DNA of 64,000 nt from Gerris lacustris (GCA_951217055.1 OX578280.1:46379882-46443881), one strand, 5' to 3'. Numbered from the stretch's first letter, positions 1 to 10,290 are shown. Notes: a model not told the origin generated them from the letters alone. Made by a program: numbers and translations.

Positions 1-512
1 GAATCTAGTTAGCCTCGCAATTAACGGGTAGGTAATAACGGCCTTTTTATCTTTCCGCTTCAATAAGGATAATTAAAGAAAAAGGAAAAAAAAAAATAAC
101 AGAGCTTAGTAAGGACTTTCGTTACTCGAGCTGAATAAGACTCAATGACTAGTCAGTTATTTGATAATGACCAATTAGAAAGATCGAAAACTTGATAACA
201 TTCTGTATTGAATATTAAGGTTGTCTCATTGATTAAGTTCGCTCATTGAGTTTTATTCCTCTTGAATAAGTACCTCCAAAATACGCTTAATTTTTTATAA
301 TTTGTATCATAGTCCATGAACCGACAATAATCTGGGTTTACTAACCAAAGAGGGGAGACGCGTTCCACAATAATGACATCGATAGATTTAAATTTATTAT
401 TTTGGTTGATATTATTTATTAAATCTTGCGTGGTTATATCAGCTTCGGCTTTTAGATTCCGCAAATATAGTTTTTCTAGAAAAGCAGTGAAGTTAATGGG
501 AATAAAAATTAC
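1..512. other. AT-rich, no feature recognised
   Basis: Low-complexity AT-rich sequence with short A runs. The only sizeable open frame (243-464, minus, 73 codons) has no recognisable motif. Nothing supportable seen. Confidence 0.5.
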
Positions 513-770
513 GTCTCTCCACTAAATGCATCTTTATTGAAGTTTTCATTCACTTAGGGTCATCTTCAGTGCCGGTGAAACGAGTTGAAATGCGTTCAAA
601 AAAAAAAAGGAAAGAATCATTGTAGGAGTTGAGACAGAGGTTGGATTCTGATTTATTATTGTAATAGGCTTTTTTTCTTACGCATTTTAACTCGTCTCAT
701 TAGCACTTAATATGACCATTTAGTGGGCGAAAGCCGGCTTTGTGCAATAAAGTTACTTTTAGTGGAGAGA
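513..770. mobile_element. Foldback (long inverted repeat) element, about 258 bp
   Basis: The two ends are imperfect inverted repeats. The left end begins TCTCTCCACTAAATGC and the right end, read on the minus strand, begins TCTCTCCACTAAAAGT. Complementarity continues inward through GGTCATCTTCAGTGC-like and ACGAGTTGAAATGCG-like blocks, leaving a loop of about 70 bp around 600-680. No open frame lies inside, so this is a non-autonomous foldback or MITE-type element. The superfamily is unknown because no clean target duplication is visible. The GTCATCTTCAG block resembles stem-loop motifs in other elements of this window. Confidence 0.6.
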
Positions 771-981
771 TACCCAAATCATCCTTAGTAAAATAGTCTC
801 TACTGCTTTAAAAATGGATTATGTTGGCAGTTTAAAAAAAATTGTGTCCAATTATTACGTTTATGCCAATTTTATAGGCGTACAGTAATCACTAAAACAC
901 CTGTGCTATAATATGAAGAAGCAACAAAAGTATCGTTTGGCAATTTGTGTGGGACACAGTTTAGTTTTCTTCTGTCCTATC

Positions 982-1162
982 CAGTGGCGTAGCTAGGGCA
1001 TTGGAGGCCCCCCCCCCGAGAGAGCTTTTTGGGGGCTCCTCACCAAACAAAATTGATGTGCAAAAAAAAAAACCAGTGCGTTTAGAAATGGGGGGCCCCC
1101 TTGACGTTGATTTGGGGGCCCGCCCGCAATGCGGGCCCGTGCGGGCCCATAGTTACGCTCTG
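982..1162. mobile_element. hAT-like MITE with 8-bp target duplication
   Basis: The element starts CAGTGGCGTAGCTAGGG and its other end, read on the minus strand, is CAGAGCGTAACTATGGG: imperfect terminal inverted repeats of about 17 bp. It is flanked by an exact 8-bp direct repeat, GTCCTATC, at 974-981 and 1163-1170. An 8-bp duplication with CAG-starting ends is the signature of the hAT superfamily. The 181-bp interior is unusually G/C-rich for this window, with poly(C), poly(G) and GGGCCC runs, and encodes nothing. The open frame crossing it (1001-1234) is read-through of this GC-rich repeat and was not called a gene. Confidence 0.85.
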
Positions 1163-1343
1163 GTCCTATCATGGGCTAAATCAAATGAGTATAAAATATA
1201 TTATAACGAGGAAGATTTCAAAATATTAGTATAAATAGAAACGTATGATGTGTTTTAGAGCCCTGAGTAAATATGTTTAAATACGTTATTTAGGTTTAAA
1301 ATGTTCCAGGAATTTGAATTCTGAGATAAAAAAAAGAAGCTCA

Positions 1344-1388
1344 AGAAAAAATGTTCCTTTACCTTCGGTAAGCTCGGAAGCAAAAAAT
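1344..1388 (+). repeat. Rep-A 3'-terminal fragment
   Basis: Contains TACCTTCGGTAAGCTCGG followed by AAGCAAAAA, the terminal stem-loop and A-tail shared by full copies of Rep-A (for example 42700-42733 and 32820-32856). Only the end is preserved, as expected of a 5'-truncated or decayed copy. Confidence 0.65.
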
Positions 1389-1440
1389 ATTAATTTTAAA
1401 AATATATATTCAATAATTAATAAACCCTCTCTCGGACATC

Positions 1441-1690
1441 ATAACTAAGGTGGTTTGGCCACACTTAAAGGATGGAAGAAAAGAGGTACCCCAAAAAGTG
1501 TTAGAAGTCCGATGTCAAGGAACTCTGCCGCGAGGGCGAAGAAGAACGACTAGGGCAGATAACATCAACTCTCACCTGAGTCAACTCACAACATGGTCCA
1601 GAGCTGTGGCAATTTCTAAAGATATAACAACCTGGAAGTCATTTTCTAACGCCTCTAAACCGCAAGGTAGAAGAGGCCAGATTAAGTAAG
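1441..1690 (+). pseudogene. Non-LTR retrotransposon ORF2 C-terminal remnant
   Basis: An open frame of 79 codons encodes a C-terminal signature typical of non-LTR retrotransposon polyproteins. It has an RWFGH-like start (VVWPH region), then KVLEVRCQGTLPRGRRRTTR, ADNI, and a Trp-rich tail (TTWSRAVAISKDITTWKSF). The LEVRCQG-PRGR-RTT-DNI order matches the end of the better-preserved copy at 55100-55208 (ALEARCEGRRPRGRKRTTW, MDNI), so both belong to one broad clade. No reverse transcriptase or endonuclease lies upstream, so this is a 5'-truncated dead copy. The exact clade is uncertain. Confidence 0.7.
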
Positions 1691-2314
1691 TATAAATAAA
1701 CCAATTAATATGTTATTACTGTTGACACGTACCTTCATACATTAAGAAAGGTGCATATCGAGTTATCCATCATAATGCAGTCTGGCTTATGTCTTGCTGG
1801 CATCCGTGTAGCATCGTTATTTGCACAGATACGAATACAGAGTAAATTCTAGGCTGGAGGTACCAACTCCAGACTTCTTCATGAAAATACTCAACATGGA
1901 CACAATCACCTTCACTTGAGTTCGGTAAAAGCAACGCACTTGAACGAATCTGAAAAAAAAAAAAATCAGTAAAATGAAATGTAAAAAAAAGTAACGCTAA
2001 AAGAATTAAATATAGTTACAACTATACATATACATATAATATAACTATAACAAAAAAAAATTATGTATAAATACAATATTAAAAGTGTGCTAAAAAAAAA
2101 AAATACAGTTATGCATGTTTGCTGCTTTTATCTTTGAAGTAACAAGCAGGCCCCGGGTTTCGTAATGGACGGGCTTATTTTGAAAAAATAAATGTTATTT
2201 AGATATATGGGATGGTTTTAACTTAAATAATCTGATTAAAAAAAGAAAACCTAAGGGATTAATTTTTAACACAAGATTTTCCTCAATCATCAGCAATCTG
2301 GGCTTATTACAACT
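1691..2314. other. AT-rich, nothing recognised
   Basis: Several runs of 8-11 A occur at 1950-2105. No gene-like frame and no clear repeat boundary seen. Confidence 0.45.
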
Positions 2315-2352
2315 CCATTTATTTTATTTGATCATTATAATAAAATAAATGG
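2315..2352. repeat. Small perfect hairpin
   Basis: CCATTTATTTTATT and AATAAAATAAATGG form a 14-bp stem around a loop of about 10 bases. An AT-rich hairpin of this size can arise by chance in this composition, so no function is inferred. Confidence 0.4.
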
Positions 2353-3248
2353 GGAAAAATAATAAAATGTCTGCAAATAATATTAAAGAAATTGTCATAT
2401 CAAATTAGTTAATCGTAGTAATTCGCTACAGAGGATGGTAATTTCAATATAGTTTTTAAATTAAACAGGTTTACAAACTACAGTCTAGAACATTACAATT
2501 ATTTTTGTTAAACGAGAATATTTAAAGACCCACTCATAAACCAAATATAATTTACACAACTCCCGAACTTATTCTGACTACTGGAGGCTTTGTTCTCCTA
2601 CATCCCCTTCCCCCATATCCTCCCAGTGTTTAATCACGTTTCTGGGTTTAAATAAAAAATATATTTTAATAATAGGCGCTTATTAGATTTTAAAAGCTTT
2701 TGTCCGAAGCTTATAGTTCCTCTTCTTTTTTACTTTCCTCTTAGTGATTGAATTTTAGAAAACTCCTTTTTACCATTCATCAGTATTTTTTAAGAAATTA
2801 TCACATCAAATGCAATTTTATTTTGCTTTTAGATTAGTGTTTTAGAGAAGGAGTGATAATTATGTGAGGAGCTGTGACTTGATAGCGAGAGGACTTAGTT
2901 TCAAATACATATATGGCCGCCATCTTCAATCAAAAAGGCTGATTGGAAATACCTTTTACTAAAGTTACTTATAAAGGAAATAAACTTCCATATTTCAAGG
3001 CTCTAGTGCAAATAATTTCGGAGACACAGTCATGAGTCATGACAAATATTGCACATAAATGCCGCCATCTTGAAGCTAGAGGCAAGATGGCTGGTCGAAA
3101 AAAGATTTTTAATTAAAGTAAAGATAAGAGAGACCTAGATCACCAAGAAGATAAGTGGGACCAACATACATATCGTGATGAATCAGTTTTTTTTTTAATT
3201 CACAAGAGAGACGAGGTTAAAGAAATCCATGCCTGAAAATTAAAGAAT
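2353..3248. other. No gene recognised
   Basis: AT-rich. Two phrases, GGCCGCCATCTTCAATC (about 2915) and GCCGCCATCTTGAAGC (about 3061), form an approximate direct repeat about 145 bp apart, suggesting a degenerate duplication. No coding signal seen. Confidence 0.4.
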
Positions 3249-3645
3249 GCAGATGGTTGAAATTATTCTGGGGCAATCTGCGGGCTACTTTCAAGAAACC
3301 ATCTAAATTTAATACAAATCAGATGACTACTTTTGAAAATATAGGTATACATAAATAAATATTTGTGCCCATTTGGGAACTAGGAGGACTAATGCGCGCA
3401 GACGGTTGAACCTTATATGAGACCAACAAAGGGCTTAATTATGACCTACCATCTAAATTTTATTAAAATTAGACGAGTTGGTTCGAAAAAATTGAGCGAC
3501 AGACAGTCTCGGAACCAAAAATGTTTCCTGATGCCTGGGAACGGATTTCTGTCTTTTGACAAAATTTTTGAAATCGGAGATATATATTTTTTTTTTCTTC
3601 AGAACGATCACATAGCTTTTGTTACCTTCAGCTCGGAAACAAAAC
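3249..3645 (+). repeat. Rep-A copy, 5'-truncated
   Basis: Carries the ordered Rep-A landmarks: GGTTGAAATT, GGGCAATCTGCGGGCTAC, ATGCGCGCAGACGGTTGAA, GAGACCAACAAAGGGCT, TTGAGCGACAGACAG, CGGAACCAAAAATGTT, ACGGATTTCTGTC, AATCGGAGA, AGAACGATCACATAGC, and a decayed terminal stem-loop at 3618-3645. The landmarks keep the same order in the copies at 7478, 18790, 32380 and 44779. The middle, a phrase of the type AAATTT-ATTAAAATTAGACGAG followed by a GACAGACAG run, resembles 3' regions of RTE-type LINEs and their SINEs in arthropods, but no coding part is visible. I treat it as an unclassified non-autonomous repeat. Confidence 0.75.
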
Positions 3646-4099
3646 TAAAATCAATTATTTAATCTATAAAACGTATGATATATAAAATTAAAGAAAATTC
3701 CATGATTGTTTTTATATTCGTTTGAAACCTTGGGTTTTTAGGAGAGAGCGAGTACAATAACCATCCTTCCTTTATGTGTTGGAATAATTATATTAAATAT
3801 TGACGTGGCAAGCTGGAATTTGATAGGCATGTTCATTTTTATCTAACAAGCAGGCTACAACGGAGCACGACACAGCCTATATTGTTTACAGTTCACACGC
3901 AATGCATAAAATTATTATCCACGGAATAAAAATGCATAAGCTAACACAGCAAATAAAACATTTTAACATCCCCCCCCCCCCTCCACACGATTTTTGTTAC
4001 GTCTTGATCAACAAATCAAAGTTATTACAGGACGTAGTACGACCACTTTAAACGTAAACGATGAATCATCAGTGAAAAACATATCTTAACTCTCTGGGG
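3646..4099. other. AT-rich with a poly(C) tract
   Basis: A run of about 13 C lies at 3969-3981. No gene-like frame and no recognised element boundary seen. Confidence 0.4.
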
Positions 4100-4262
4100 T
4101 TTGAACCTTCACTAGATAGATATACATACAGAAGGGAGATTAAAAGCTCCGAAAAATAAACTCCAACGCTGGGATTTGAACCACGAATCTTTGAATTTCA
4201 AAAAAGACAGGATGAAGACAGGAATTTAACTCCGATGCCGGGACTTTACCAAAGATTTTTGT
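4100..4262 (-). repeat. Cluster of three tRNA-like B-box fragments (SINE-1)
   Basis: On the minus strand there are three spaced tRNA B-box-like stretches: GGTTCAAATCCCAGCGTTGG (about 4160-4180), a weaker TAAAGTCCCGGCATCGGAG (about 4235-4255), and GGTTCAAACCCCAGAG (about 4095-4112). The first is followed by AGTTTATTTTTC, matching the SINE-1 copies at 11629-11934 (TTCGATTCCCGGCGCTGG then AGTCTATTTTTC). Box A is not convincing here. These are decayed SINE ends, not tRNA genes. Confidence 0.55.
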
Positions 4263-4549
4263 ATTTAGTATTTTCAAGATTTCTGTGCGGTCTCCGTTCT
4301 ACCTTCTAACTATAATTCGAATTAAATTTAAAACTTATTTCCATAGGATGATAAATTCTCTAATATGCTTTACCAGAGACTTCGTTCTACAAGTGAGTTA
4401 ACCTCTAGGCTACTCTTTATTTATTAAAGAATTAATTTCATATTTATTAAGCAAGATTTAATATTTATTTTAAATGAACAAATATTTATTAAAAATAAGG
4501 AAGTTACAGTACAAGGATATAGTAATTCATATAATAAATTAACCGCTGG

Positions 4550-4690
4550 TCCTCCTCTAACTACTTAACCAATTTTATCCAACTACGACTACCCTCCTTA
4601 AACTCCTCAAACAATATCATCATCCAACCACAACTAACCTCCTTAAACTAACATCATCCAACAACAACTAACCTCTGATCTAAACCAACC
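4550..4690. repeat. Degenerate tandem repeat, period about 36 bp
   Basis: The phrases CATCCAACCACAACTAACCT and CATCCAACAACAACTAACCT, plus an earlier TCCAACTACGACTACCCT, recur with a spacing of about 36-50 bp. The reverse complement (GGTTAGTTGTGGTTGG type) resembles the purine-rich array at 53700-54075. Confidence 0.55.
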
Positions 4691-5218
4691 AGAAATGTGA
4701 TACATCGAGAAAAGAGGAACAATCGTTTCTATTATAAGGCCAAGATAAAGTATATGCCCTTTAAAATCGACTTCAACCAAGATAAATATATATCTGAGTA
4801 AAACAGAGAAGATTTATTAATAATATGGAAAACATTTATTTACAATTATTAAAAAATATCCACTTGAGTTTGTAAATACTCTTAAAAATCTCAAGAGAAA
4901 TCCACATTTGTATCTCGTTCTCGACACGTGTCCCTCTTAAAAACATCTTATATCAGCATCTCCTCTTAAATCTTTTTTACAAGTGGAACCACGACTCCAC
5001 GTGGATAGAGGGGACGAAGAGAACAACACTGAATAAAGCAATTATACCCAACCTATTAGAAAAACACAAAAAGGGACAGAAAAAAATAATAAAGAAAGTC
5101 CTTGAAAGAGCATGAAAATGTTTAAGTGCCTCCCTGCCTAAAGTGCTGTTTGTTTGAATATATATATTATTATTTCTTTAAAAGCAAAAATGCACACACA
5201 AGAAAAATAAAAAATAAA

Positions 5219-5224
<6 letters not shown>
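4691..5224. other. AT-rich, nothing recognised
   Basis: No coding frame, stem-loop or repeat boundary was recognised between the CAACTAACCT array and the (TA)n tract. Confidence 0.4.

Positions 5225-5251
<27 letters not shown>
5225..5251. repeat. (TA)n microsatellite
   Basis: An uninterrupted alternation of T and A for about 27 bp. Confidence 0.9.
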
Positions 5252-5354
5252 ATCTTAGACCTTCCTTTATATGAATGCAAACTTTAATAGAAAACAACAC
5301 AGTAATTCAGGTTCTATGCTTCAGCAGAACCATTGAACGTCATGTGATTTAGAA

Positions 5355-5460
5355 CACAGTGGAAGTAGGTATCTGCACAGTAGAAACAGGTATCTGTACA
5401 GTGGAAGCAGGTATTTGTACAATGAAAGCAGATATCTGATCTGTGCGGAAGCAGTTATCT
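5355..5460 (+). repeat. 21-bp tandem repeat, about five units
   Basis: Four units of exactly 21 bp start at 5355, 5376, 5397 and 5418, with the pattern YACAGTGGAAGCAGGTATCTG. A fifth, diverged unit follows. The uniform period over several units rules out chance. The period is a multiple of three, but there is no surrounding open frame, so this is a minisatellite rather than a protein repeat. Confidence 0.88.
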
Positions 5461-7009
5461 CTAACACGCAGGTGTCGTGGTTAAATAGTTTTTTATTAAT
5501 AGCAATATTTAGCCCTTAGTTGTCTCCTATTCAGATGGCTATCGCCGAACACGGATTTGTAATTTTTTATAAAATTTTTCTTAATTGTAAAAAACTGCTT
5601 TTTTTTTGTTCTTGCCTGCTGATGTTTATCGTTTATCCATTATTATATCATGGCTAAAGAAAAAATGCTCATCGCTAAAAAAGGGTTTTAATCCTCCAAA
5701 ATGGGGGAAAAAATTAAATAAAAAATCACTCTAATCAGAATATTTTAGATAAGTGTTGGCAGTCCATTGAAGATAAAATTAGTGATAAAATAAGTAGACA
5801 AGGGATAATATATTTTGACTAGACTCACTTAATTTAAAATGATCACTTTCTTTGACATTAAGCGAACACTCTACTTCATCTAAAGACAAATCTATGGTTA
5901 CAAAAATTTATTTGCGTGCCTATTTCTCTAATTTCAATCCAGCGATTGCCTGCTTTCCTCAAGCCGTTGCATAGTCTCTATCCGAATAATAAAAGCGAAT
6001 AACATTTATTATTAATATAGAAAATAGTTTTTTTCCCTCTCTTGTGGAGATGCTGAGCCAACCCCATCAAAAATGAATTCCTATGCCACTGATTGTTAAT
6101 ATGATAGAGCGAAAACTAGATTGAGTAGAACCAAGGAAGCATCCAATATAAAGACGTAGTTGACCCTATAATAGCAGAACACAGCACTGCATAATTCTCT
6201 ATTCTCCTATCTAGTTCACTACAGCAGCGTTGTATCACGGGAAGCAGGTGATTTTATAACAATACAATCCTTCTGAACCTGGAGGATGCTGGCCTAATAC
6301 AAGCACGTGCTACTCCCATAGTGAAATTCATTTCCTTCTACAAGGATTAATTACCTTGAATAAAACGCTATTACTTTCTTCATGGTGTAGTTTTGAAAAA
6401 AGATTATTTGACATAAATTATCTGCCATATTGGATTCCCAGTTAATCAGATCAAATTGCAATTCTCATTTTTTTTATAGCCTAGCAGACCAAACATTTTT
6501 ATTTTTAGTAACAGCAGTAATATAGTTTTAGGGGGGAGGGGGTTAACAAAATGGTACCTATGAAATATTAAACACTTTCCACAAGTGATATATATTTTTT
6601 ATTTTTCTAATCTACTCTTCAATACGTATCATTTGATAGCCCACTCAAAATTTAAAAAAAAATCGCGTGACAAGAAATATCCGCCATTTAGGATTTGAAC
6701 AGCTGATAATTTAGAGTCCGCTATATTTTTCCTGTGTGCTGTGTGGGCGTCAAAACGTTCTTTAATACTGCAAACATTCATGTTTTTATCTCTTTTGATT
6801 CAAAATGTATTGAAAATTGAAACCGTAAAGAGTGACAGACACAGGAACGAAACTCTAGAGTTTCTTTTTTTGTTTTTAGTTTTACCAACGAAACCCTAAA
6901 AAGCAGGCTTTATGAACCATGTGAGTAATGGAGAGTGAAATTCAATGAAATTGATACGAGATTAATTTTAAGTTAAGGATAATGGTTTTGATGTTTCCGT
7001 TACGATAAT
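5461..7009. other. Long AT-rich stretch without recognised genes
   Basis: Contains a G-rich patch (GGGGGGAGGGGG, about 6530) and several poly(T) runs. No open frame above 60 codons was judged real, and no element ends were recognised. Confidence 0.4.
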
Positions 7010-7320
7010 TTGAGTCTGGGGGCAAAAGTTTTCCCTGAGCGGAGTGTATTGACCTCTGAGCCACCTCCAGGGAGAGGGTTACTACGTCAGGACCCCGTCT
7101 CCACTCCCTCTCCCCTCAGATACTCTGTGGAGTACAGCCCACCCATTCATAAACAGACACTGGGCTTGCAACTCTGGATAGAAGGGGGGAATCCGCACCG
7201 CTCTAGCGCTACACCGGGACATCGCGGCTAACCTACGAACTAAATCAAGAGACTGCGAGAATTGTGCAGTAACGGTTTAACGGTATCTACCGCGGAACCA
7301 GCGACGGGAGAGAGCCTCTG
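7010..7320. other. GC-richer island, origin unknown
   Basis: Base composition changes sharply from the AT-rich flanks. A 73-codon frame crosses the plus strand (7010-7231) but has no recognisable motif. Read on the minus strand there is a tRNA box-A-like stretch, TGGCTCAGAGGTCAA (about 7050-7064), without a convincing box B. It may be a decayed SINE or an exon fragment. I do not recognise it. Confidence 0.35.
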
Positions 7321-7477
7321 CTTACTTTTTATGATCTTGTCGGATCACCGCACTCAATCTTACCGGCCTCAATCAACCGAATAACTTTACAACTACCTAT
7401 GTCAACCCGACCAATCGATAGAGAACTAATTTCTTTAAGATGACACACTATAAATTGTAAAGTTAAGCATAGTTAAA

Positions 7478-8466
7478 TTAATCAAGGGCTATCTACTGGC
7501 TACTTTCGACAAACCAATCAAATTTCTTAATAATCAGATAAGCACTTTGGAAGATACAGGTGATTTAATATAAAGATCGTATTTTAAGATACAGATTTAT
7601 TAATGTATGTTTGAGCGCACGAGGAAGCGAAACAAATGAGCGCAAAAGTTTGAAACTTATACATTGTACCGACAATGGGCTAATTATGACCAAACAACCA
7701 AATTTTATTATAAAATCGGACGAGAAGTTTTTAACCCTTAACTGGAGAGGTTGGGTGTCAGATACCCATGCAATACTTTGTTGACAAATTATGACTAGAA
7801 GGTTAGGGCGGGGCCAGTGACCTCTCATGTACCTTCAAATCAGTTTATTGTCAGTTGGTTTGAAGATATTAGTGAGTTGATTTGGTTTTTTTTTGGCTAT
7901 TTCCAGAAATTCAAATTCTATTCCTAACCCAACCTCACCAGTTAAGCTACTGTGTTTTTACTATACAATTAAAGTGTTTTTTGTATATTAACAATTTCAT
8001 TTTTATTTTTTTACTTGTATTAACAATACATTTCATAAATATAATAATATTTCCTCAAAATTTTAATAAAAATATTCAAATTATTTAAAATAAACAATAC
8101 ACTAAATTTGTATCGTACTTTTATTAATTTTTTTTTTTTACTTTTCTTATTTGATGGCCCCATTTAGTTTTTATGTGCAAAAAATTGTTTTAGATTATAA
8201 ATAAAAGATACTTTTAATACTATATACAGTTATTTGTTATTTATCCCGACTAGTAAATTTGCTGAGAGGGGGCGAAAGTTCAGAGTGTCTATAACCCAAC
8301 CTCTTTAGTTAAGCAAAATAAATAGCACCTCACCAGTTACGGGTTAAGATATGTTGGTTCGCAAAAATTGAGCGACAGTCACGGGACCAAAATGTCTAAA
8401 ACGGATTTCTGTTGGAATTTTTTAAATCGGAGACATCACGATCGCATAGCTTCCGAGCTAAACAAA
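7478..8466 (+). repeat. Rep-A copy split by a piggyBac-like insertion
   Basis: Rep-A landmarks run from AATCAAGGGCTATCTACTGG (7478) through GTTTGAGCGCACGAGGAAGC, CGACAATGGGCTAATTATGA and AAAATCGGACGAGAAG up to 7730. They resume at 8344 with TTAAGATATGTTGGTTCGC, TTGAGCGACAG, AAACGGATTTCTGT, AAATCGGAGACAT and GATCGCATAGCTTCCG. Removing 7735-8343 plus one TTAA restores a continuous Rep-A order. Uninterrupted copies (for example around 19000 and 45005) show the join. The repeat was therefore present before the DNA transposon arrived. Confidence 0.85.
7735..8343. mobile_element. piggyBac-like non-autonomous element (TTAA target site)
   Basis: The ends are CCCTTAACTGGAGAGGT on the left and, read on the minus strand, CCCGTAACTGGTGAGGT on the right: 14 of 17 bases match. 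Both ends are flanked by TTAA (7731-7734 and 8344-8347). CCC-starting ends with a TTAA duplication are diagnostic of piggyBac-type transposition. The 609-bp interior has no transposase frame. An AACCCAACCTC-AGTTAAG phrase recurs subterminally at about 7927 and 8292, probably transposase-binding repeats. Insertion is inside a Rep-A copy. Confidence 0.85.
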
Positions 8467-8583
8467 ATGGACTTACCTCTGAGGCAAGTTACCGCAGAGG
8501 TAAATTACAAAGTTAATTTTCCTCTGAGGTTAATTATTAATAACTGAAATCCTCAAATTGTTGTCTGTCAATGTCAATTATAG

Positions 8584-9055
8584 TGTAGCACCTGGCTTCC
8601 TCGCGTCCTTTAGACATAAGGTCACGTAAGTATTGAGATGGGGGTTGATAGGACCTGTTTCGAATCCCAGTGGGATAATACTTATTGTTATTCAATTTTA
8701 AATGTGCGCCGACAATTGAAATTAATATTGCGTCATGTGTAAGCTACTTTTGACAAACCAAATGTCTTCAAAATCTTGAGCTGCTAATTGGTGAGGCACA
8801 TAGTTTCCTGGCGTCCTCTCTTACTTTAATAATGTTCTTTTTACAACCCATCATTGTCTCATTTGTTTATTTTTCCTGCATTTATTTATTAAAATTGTTT
8901 TGATTTGTTATATAAATAAAAGTATTAATTTAGCAAAAATTAATGAGCTCAGACGGTTGAAATTATGATGACTGCTATTATTAGAACCATTTAGTACGCA
9001 GCATTTAAACCCAATGTCTTAAAAATCAGATGAGTACTTTTAAAGATTAAAAACT
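8584..9055 (+). repeat. Two abutting Rep-A 5'/middle fragments
   Basis: The first fragment (8584-8782) has the 5' landmark GTAGCACCTGGCTTCCTCGC, then a tRNA-B-box-like GTTTCGAATCCCAGTGGG (about 8660), then the AATTGAAATTAATATTG and CTACTTTTGACAAACC blocks. The second (8783-9055) restarts with CTAATTGGTGAGGCACATAG, then ACCCATCATTGTCTCATTTG, GAGCTCAGACGGTTGAAATT and AAAAATCAGATGAGTACTT. The B-box-like piece appears only in this copy and the one at 60293, so the family may have a tRNA-related subtype. Confidence 0.7.
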
Positions 9056-9089
9056 TGATAAGAAAAAACGGCAATCTTTTAGTTTGGCC

Positions 9090-9228
9090 CTCTACTTCAT
9101 TGCAAATTTGAGAAGATCTAGGTGAGTAAATGAGTGGAAAATAGTACTGACTTGCCAATTTGTACAGTTAGTACTATGCCCAACAAATTTAAATGCCCAG
9201 GTCATCTTAAATTTGCAATGAAATGGGT
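9090..9228. repeat. Imperfect inverted repeat, about 140 bp
   Basis: CTTCATTGCAAATTTGAGAA (about 9096) pairs with the minus-strand reading of 9196-9225 (TTTCATTGCAAATTTAAGAT). The arms are about 30 bp with a few mismatches. It could be a small MITE lying beside the next foldback. Confidence 0.5.
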
Positions 9229-9278
9229 CAGTAATTAATGATATATAATGAGTGGATTTTACATACTTTTACAAAAAA

Positions 9279-9484
9279 TTATGTCTAATAATCTGACTGA
9301 CCCACTTTGTCTAAATAACTACAACGATAAAAGGATATTTAGTCTAATGTACATGGGGACAAAGGAGTATCACACTTTTATTTACAAAAGTGTGATATTC
9401 CTTTGTCCCAATGTACATTAGATTAAACATTCCTTTTTCTTAATAGTTATTTAGTCAAAGTGGGTCAGATACGACATATTTACC
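9279..9484. mobile_element. Near-perfect foldback, about 205 bp
   Basis: CTGACCCACTTTG (9297) pairs with CAAAGTGGGTCAG (ending 9468). Pairing continues through AATAACTA, AATGTACAT, GGGACAAAGGA and CACACTTTT to a loop of about 6 bases at 9382-9387. Outside this, TTATGTCTAATAAT and ATACGACATATT extend the arms imperfectly. The RNA or single strand would form a hairpin of more than 80 bp. It has no open frame and is a non-autonomous element of unknown superfamily. Confidence 0.8.
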
Positions 9485-9919
9485 GGAAGATATGAGTGAG
9501 CGATACTAGGTTATTTTCAATAATTTAAAATGATAAAATTTGAAGAAATAAAATACTTCAAACAAACTTTCAAAAAAATTACAATTTACATTTTAAGTAC
9601 CTTACCTTGCATCCATTGGAGAAACTCCCTCTCATCTAATTGTCCATTAAACAGAATTACACTTCGTAAATTTAGACCTTTCTATTCCTCTAAAACTCAA
9701 CTTATTTTAATTTCGCTATAGACAAATCTAATATTTTTTCTGTCAACTAAATAAAATTTGATTGACAATGCCTATTTTGACATATATCAGGTCATTCAAT
9801 TAAAAAAAAAAATCCCCAAGAAATGATACATAATACTCTCTTTGTCTATGACATTAGAAGGGTGTTTCTCACTTTTCCGTTTTAATTCCTGCCCCAAATT
9901 AATTTAATTAAATAATCCT

Positions 9920-10290
9920 ACTAGATTATATTAGGGTGGTACCAAACTAAAAGAGGCGTCCCTATACGCCTCTTTTAGTTTGGTACCTCCCTACTAGATT
10001 ATTCCTTTTTCTTAGGGGGTACCAAACTAAAAGAGGCGTATAGGGGCGCCTCTTTTAGTTTGGTACCCCCCTATCTTTTTTTCTTCTCTTTCTTTCCCCC
10101 TTCTCAACCTCACACAAAAGCCCCACTGCTTCTGAACATTCCCCTATTAAGATTGTTAATTTTTTGTTTATATTATAAAATACCATTTCAACATTGTTTA
10201 AATTTTTAAAATTTAAATTAAAATGAATGGAGGGTACCAAACTAAAGTGTTGCCACATGGCGCCTATTTTAGGGGGTACCAAACTAAAAG
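9920..10290. mobile_element. Cluster of stacked hairpins built on GGTACCAAACTAAAAGAGGC
   Basis: The 20-base word GGTACCAAACTAAAAGAGGC occurs at 9938 and 10018. Its reverse complement occurs at 9968-9987 and 10048-10067. Shortened copies lie at 10233-10246 and 10275-10290. The first pair forms a hairpin of about 50 bp with an 8-bp loop, and the second a hairpin of the same size with an 8-bp loop. The first is flanked by a 10-bp direct repeat, ACTAGATTAT (9920-9929 and 9993-10002), resembling a target duplication. These look like very short palindromic MITEs that inserted or duplicated locally. Frames crossing the region (10055-10315 minus and 10223-10432 plus) are read-through. Confidence 0.75.

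Noticed and set aside
1001..1234. 77-codon open frame
   Set aside because: It runs through the GC-rich hAT-like MITE and past its end. The frame exists because the element lacks stops.
3249..3645. Rep-A as a Helitron
   Set aside because: A 3' hairpin is present, but the CTRR end and a TC start with an A/T target are not seen in the copies inspected.
3417..3662. 81-codon frame
   Set aside because: It is read-through of a Rep-A copy. Other copies have different frames interrupted by stops.
9920..10290. CRISPR-like array
   Set aside because: The repeats alternate in orientation, spacing is irregular and the DNA is eukaryotic. Palindromic mobile elements explain it.
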